The notes beneath the pieces were generated by a model that did no database searches, was not told the origin of the DNA, and saw only the letters and a list, made by a program, of their open reading frames with translations. From Candidatus Brocadiaceae bacterium (lineage in GTDB: Bacteria > Planctomycetota > MHYJ01 > JACQXL01 > CAKKQI01): DNA of 7,895 nt. Positions 6,833 to 7,895 of the stretch are shown here, piece after piece (position 1 is the first letter of the stretch; each line of letters begins with the position of its first letter). The stretch covers positions 9,291 to 17,185 of the forward strand of contig CAKKQI010000092.1 in NCBI GenBank assembly GCA_919901895.1, read 5' to 3'. Position numbers and translations under genes: made by a program.

Positions 6833-6861
6833 AAAACATCTTGCTGGAAAGCACGAAGATG
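6833..6861 (-). terminator. Possible intrinsic terminator upstream of the methyltransferase promoter
   Basis: The hairpin pairs CATCT (6837-6841) and TGCT (6842-6845) with AGCA (6850-6853) and AGATG (6857-6861), with loop GGAA and a 3-nt bulge. On the minus strand it is followed by TTTT (6836-6833); on the plus strand a T5 run follows at 6865-6869. It could insulate the methyltransferase promoter from transcription coming from the right. The stem is short and bulged, so support is modest. Confidence 0.3.
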
Positions 6862-6911
6862 CAGTTTTTATTTGTTTTCTGGTTTCGGGGGCAGACACTG
6901 GCTTTGAGAAC

Positions 6912-6948
6912 ACACTGATTTAGTCCTTACGGGATACAGTGTAAGGAC
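6912..6948. repeat. Two overlapping, mutually exclusive inverted repeats
   Basis: GTCCTTAC (6923-6930) pairs perfectly with GTAAGGAC (6941-6948) around a 10-nt loop. An alternative stem, ACACTG (6912-6917) with CAGTGT (6937-6942), uses part of the same right arm, so the two cannot form together. The sequence lies in the non-coding stretch right of the methyltransferase promoter. Its role is unknown; it may be part of a decayed element. Confidence 0.4.
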
Positions 6949-7000
6949 AACTCATTTGTTTGTGCTAATTTCGGCTGTTTCGGTCTCGATTATTTAACGT

Positions 7001-7162
7001 TTAACTCTTTTTCGTCGTAACCTGATGGAATTTTCTTCCTTCTTTGATAATGGCTATTTCACACTCTATACACATAAAGTCACCTTCCGGGAAAGGTTTC
7101 CCCATTTCTATTCTATCTTCAACTTCATTGAAATCTACTATCCTAGAAAGACATAGGGTCAA
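7001..7162 (-). CDS. Small ORF of unknown function, possibly a gene remnant
   Basis: On the minus strand a frame runs from a TTG at 7162 (or an internal ATG at 7105) to TAA at 7001-7003. It includes VDFNEVEDRIEMGKPF, then FPEGDFMCIECEIAIIKE and a basic end, VTTKKS. The composition (acidic, then a CxxC, then basic) looks protein-like, but no family is recognised. An upstream in-frame stop (TAA) and the lack of a Shine-Dalgarno limit it to 53 codons or fewer. Its 5' end coincides with the end of the inverted transposase tail, so it may be the 3' part of a gene cut at that junction. It is the only candidate gene between 6832 and 7371; the rest of that stretch holds hairpins only. Confidence 0.3.
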   Translation of the reverse strand: MTLCLSRIVDFNEVEDRIEMGKPFPEGDFMCIECEIAIIKEGRKFHQVTTKKS

Positions 7163-7206
7163 ACCTTGAATATTGAAAATAATTTAAAAAATTACTTAAC
7201 AACATC
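7154..7206 (-). pseudogene. Second, inverted remnant of the same transposase 3' end
   Basis: Read on the minus strand from 7206, the codons give D-V-V-K-stop-F-F-K-L-F-S-I-F-K-V-stop, against D-V-G-K-I-F-N-S-V-F-K-V-stop in the copy ending at 2873. In-frame indels and one internal stop separate them. The last 24 bases, including the CCCTA after the stop, differ at a single position. Sequence upstream of this tail is again a cluster of GC-rich hairpins, as at the left copy. Too short to be functional. Confidence 0.55.
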
Positions 7207-7230
7207 GTGTCCTGTCCCATAAATTACTTG

Positions 7231-7358
7231 CCCCGATTCTATCGGGGCCTGCCGGCTTGACGACAAGGCCGGTCCGGTCAGGCGAGCCAACAGGCAGGGA
7301 ATTATTGTTTTTATTCTTGCCTGTCCCGTTCTACGGGAACAATCACCTCAATAGGTGA
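7231..7358. repeat. Cluster of four GC-rich hairpins
   Basis: The hairpins are: CCCCGAT/ATCGGGG (7231-7237 with 7241-7247, loop TCT); CCGGC+TTG with CAA+GCCGG (7252-7259 with 7264-7272, one bulged G); TCCCGT/ACGGGA (7324-7329 with 7333-7338, loop TCT); and TCACCT/AGGTGA (7343-7348 with 7353-7358, loop CAAT). CCTGCC (7248-7253) also pairs with GGCAGG (7293-7298) over the second hairpin. The first and third share a CTTGCC prefix and TTCTA loop region, so they look like diverged copies. The last two lie just downstream of the YfbK-like gene and might end its transcript, but lack a T-run. Confidence 0.5.
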
Positions 7359-7371
7359 CCCCGATACTTCT

Positions 7372-7895
7372 TTATTTATCCTTTTTATCCTCTTTTGGCT
7401 CGGGTTCGGGTGTTAGGGTCAGTGTCTTGGCCTTGGAAATCAGGTCCACCAGTTCTATGACCTTGGCGTCATTCTTAAAAGCCGGAGCCAATGCCTGGGC
7501 CAGATCCAGCACCTCTTCTATTTTCTCGTCCTTGGCCCAATAACTCTGGCGCAGGATTTCGGCGAACTGGGACACCACCGCCGATAGTTTGAAACTGTCT
7601 GACGCATCAGCAAAGACCTTTTTCACTTCAGTGGTATTAATTTCCTTGGAGATTTCCTTGACCTCGTCATTATCGGGATTCTTAGCCCGGAGAAAGACCG
7701 TAGCTATCTTGCCGGTTTTATCTTCCCAGAGTTTTATTTCGTATAATGCTGTAACCGAGAAACCGGAACCGATGGCTCCGCCTTTTTCCTTGTCGTCCCG
7801 GAACTTGTTGTCCGCCACATCCCGGTTCTCATAACCCAGTAAACGATAAGAGCGCACCACGGCCGGATTAAAATCTACCTGGACCTTGACGTCCC
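7372..7895 (-). CDS. YfbK-like vWA-domain protein, C-terminal part (DUF3520), 5' end off the window
   Basis: The frame is open to the right edge and ends at TAA 7372-7374, giving about 173 residues. The visible part begins DVKVQVDFNPAVVRSYRLLG and continues YENRDVADNKFRDDKEKG, then GAIGSGFSVTALYEIKLWED. This is the signature of the C-terminal domain of YfbK-type proteins (DUF3520), which follows a von Willebrand A domain with a MIDAS metal site. The vWA part would lie beyond 7895. The domain continues as a helical region (about 100-155) and ends in a charged tail with alternating Pro-Glu then Lys/Asp. The GTG at 7858-7860 is not the start, since conserved sequence lies upstream of it. The molecular function of the family is not well defined; it is often exported or membrane-linked. 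Composition matches the prs-side genes, not the R-M cassette. Confidence 0.85.
   Translation of the reverse strand, partial: DVKVQVDFNPAVVRSYRLLGYENRDVADNKFRDDKEKGGAIGSGFSVTALYEIKLWEDKTGKIATVFLRAKNPDNDEVKEISKEINTTEVKKVFADASDSFKLSAVVSQFAEILRQSYWAKDEKIEEVLDLAQALAPAFKNDAKVIELVDLISKAKTLTLTPEPEPKEDKKDK

Larger units (their letters stand above)
2855..7177. mobile_element. Putative acquired R-M island bounded by a 24-bp inverted repeat
   Basis: Positions 2855-2878 and the reverse complement of 7154-7177 agree at 23 of 24 bases; in both copies this is the 3' end of the transposase tail plus CCCTA after its stop. Everything between is visibly more AT-rich than the flanking genes, with many AGA and ATA codons. 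It carries an HNH nuclease, a double methyltransferase and their promoters. The exact ends are uncertain, and no flanking target duplication was found. It may be a composite-like mobile unit, or a hotspot in which a cassette landed between two old transposon remnants. Confidence 0.4.

Noticed and set aside
6832..7371. tRNA or structured RNA gene in the right gap
   Set aside because: No cloverleaf, CCA end or known riboswitch core could be traced; only isolated hairpins are present.
7589..7834. 81-codon + strand ORF opposite the YfbK-like gene
   Set aside because: It is antisense to a conserved DUF3520 domain; its Ser/Leu-rich composition is typical of a shadow frame.

Overview
The window looks like a chromosomal contig from an uncultured bacterium of moderate GC. 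Conserved housekeeping genes lie on the left and a laterally acquired, AT-rich restriction-modification (R-M) cassette lies in the middle. The prs - rplY(ctc) - pth run, the long C-terminal extension of L25, the YfbK-type vWA protein and the many GC-rich palindromes between genes would suit a Planctomycetes/Omnitrophica-type lineage. That placement is an inference; nothing in the window fixes the taxon.

Left part (1-2480, + strand): ribose-phosphate pyrophosphokinase (prs), ribosomal protein L25 in its long CTC/TL5 form (rplY), and peptidyl-tRNA hydrolase (pth). prs and rplY are 14 bp apart and surely co-transcribed. A 131-bp element with terminal inverted repeats and a GC-rich palindromic core (1719-1849) separates rplY from pth.

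Left junction (2481-3060): a second hairpin element (2508-2685) runs directly into the 3' remnant of a REP-associated / IS200-like (Y1) transposase with a DnaA-like helix-turn-helix tail (2688-2873). A G-run-rich tract follows (2896-3024).

Middle part (3064-6831): two convergent genes with only 3 bp between their stop codons. One encodes an HNH nuclease with paired CxxC clusters (+ strand). The other encodes an 890-residue DNA amino-methyltransferase made of two complete, diverged catalytic copies in one chain (- strand). Each gene has its own sigma70-like promoter. The methyltransferase promoter carries a perfect 17-bp palindrome between -35 and -10, and the start codon lies only about 5 nt past the likely transcription start. 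The pair reads best as a type II R-M system for an asymmetric site, with one methylase half per strand. This is inferred from architecture.

Right part (6832-7895): about 540 bp without a convincing full gene holds hairpins, a possible 53-codon ORF, and a second, inverted copy of the same transposase tail (7154-7206). More GC-rich palindromes follow (7231-7358), then the C-terminal part of a YfbK-like vWA protein that runs off the right edge. The R-M cassette is thus bracketed by inverted remnants of the same transposase 3' end, the most interesting structural feature of the window.
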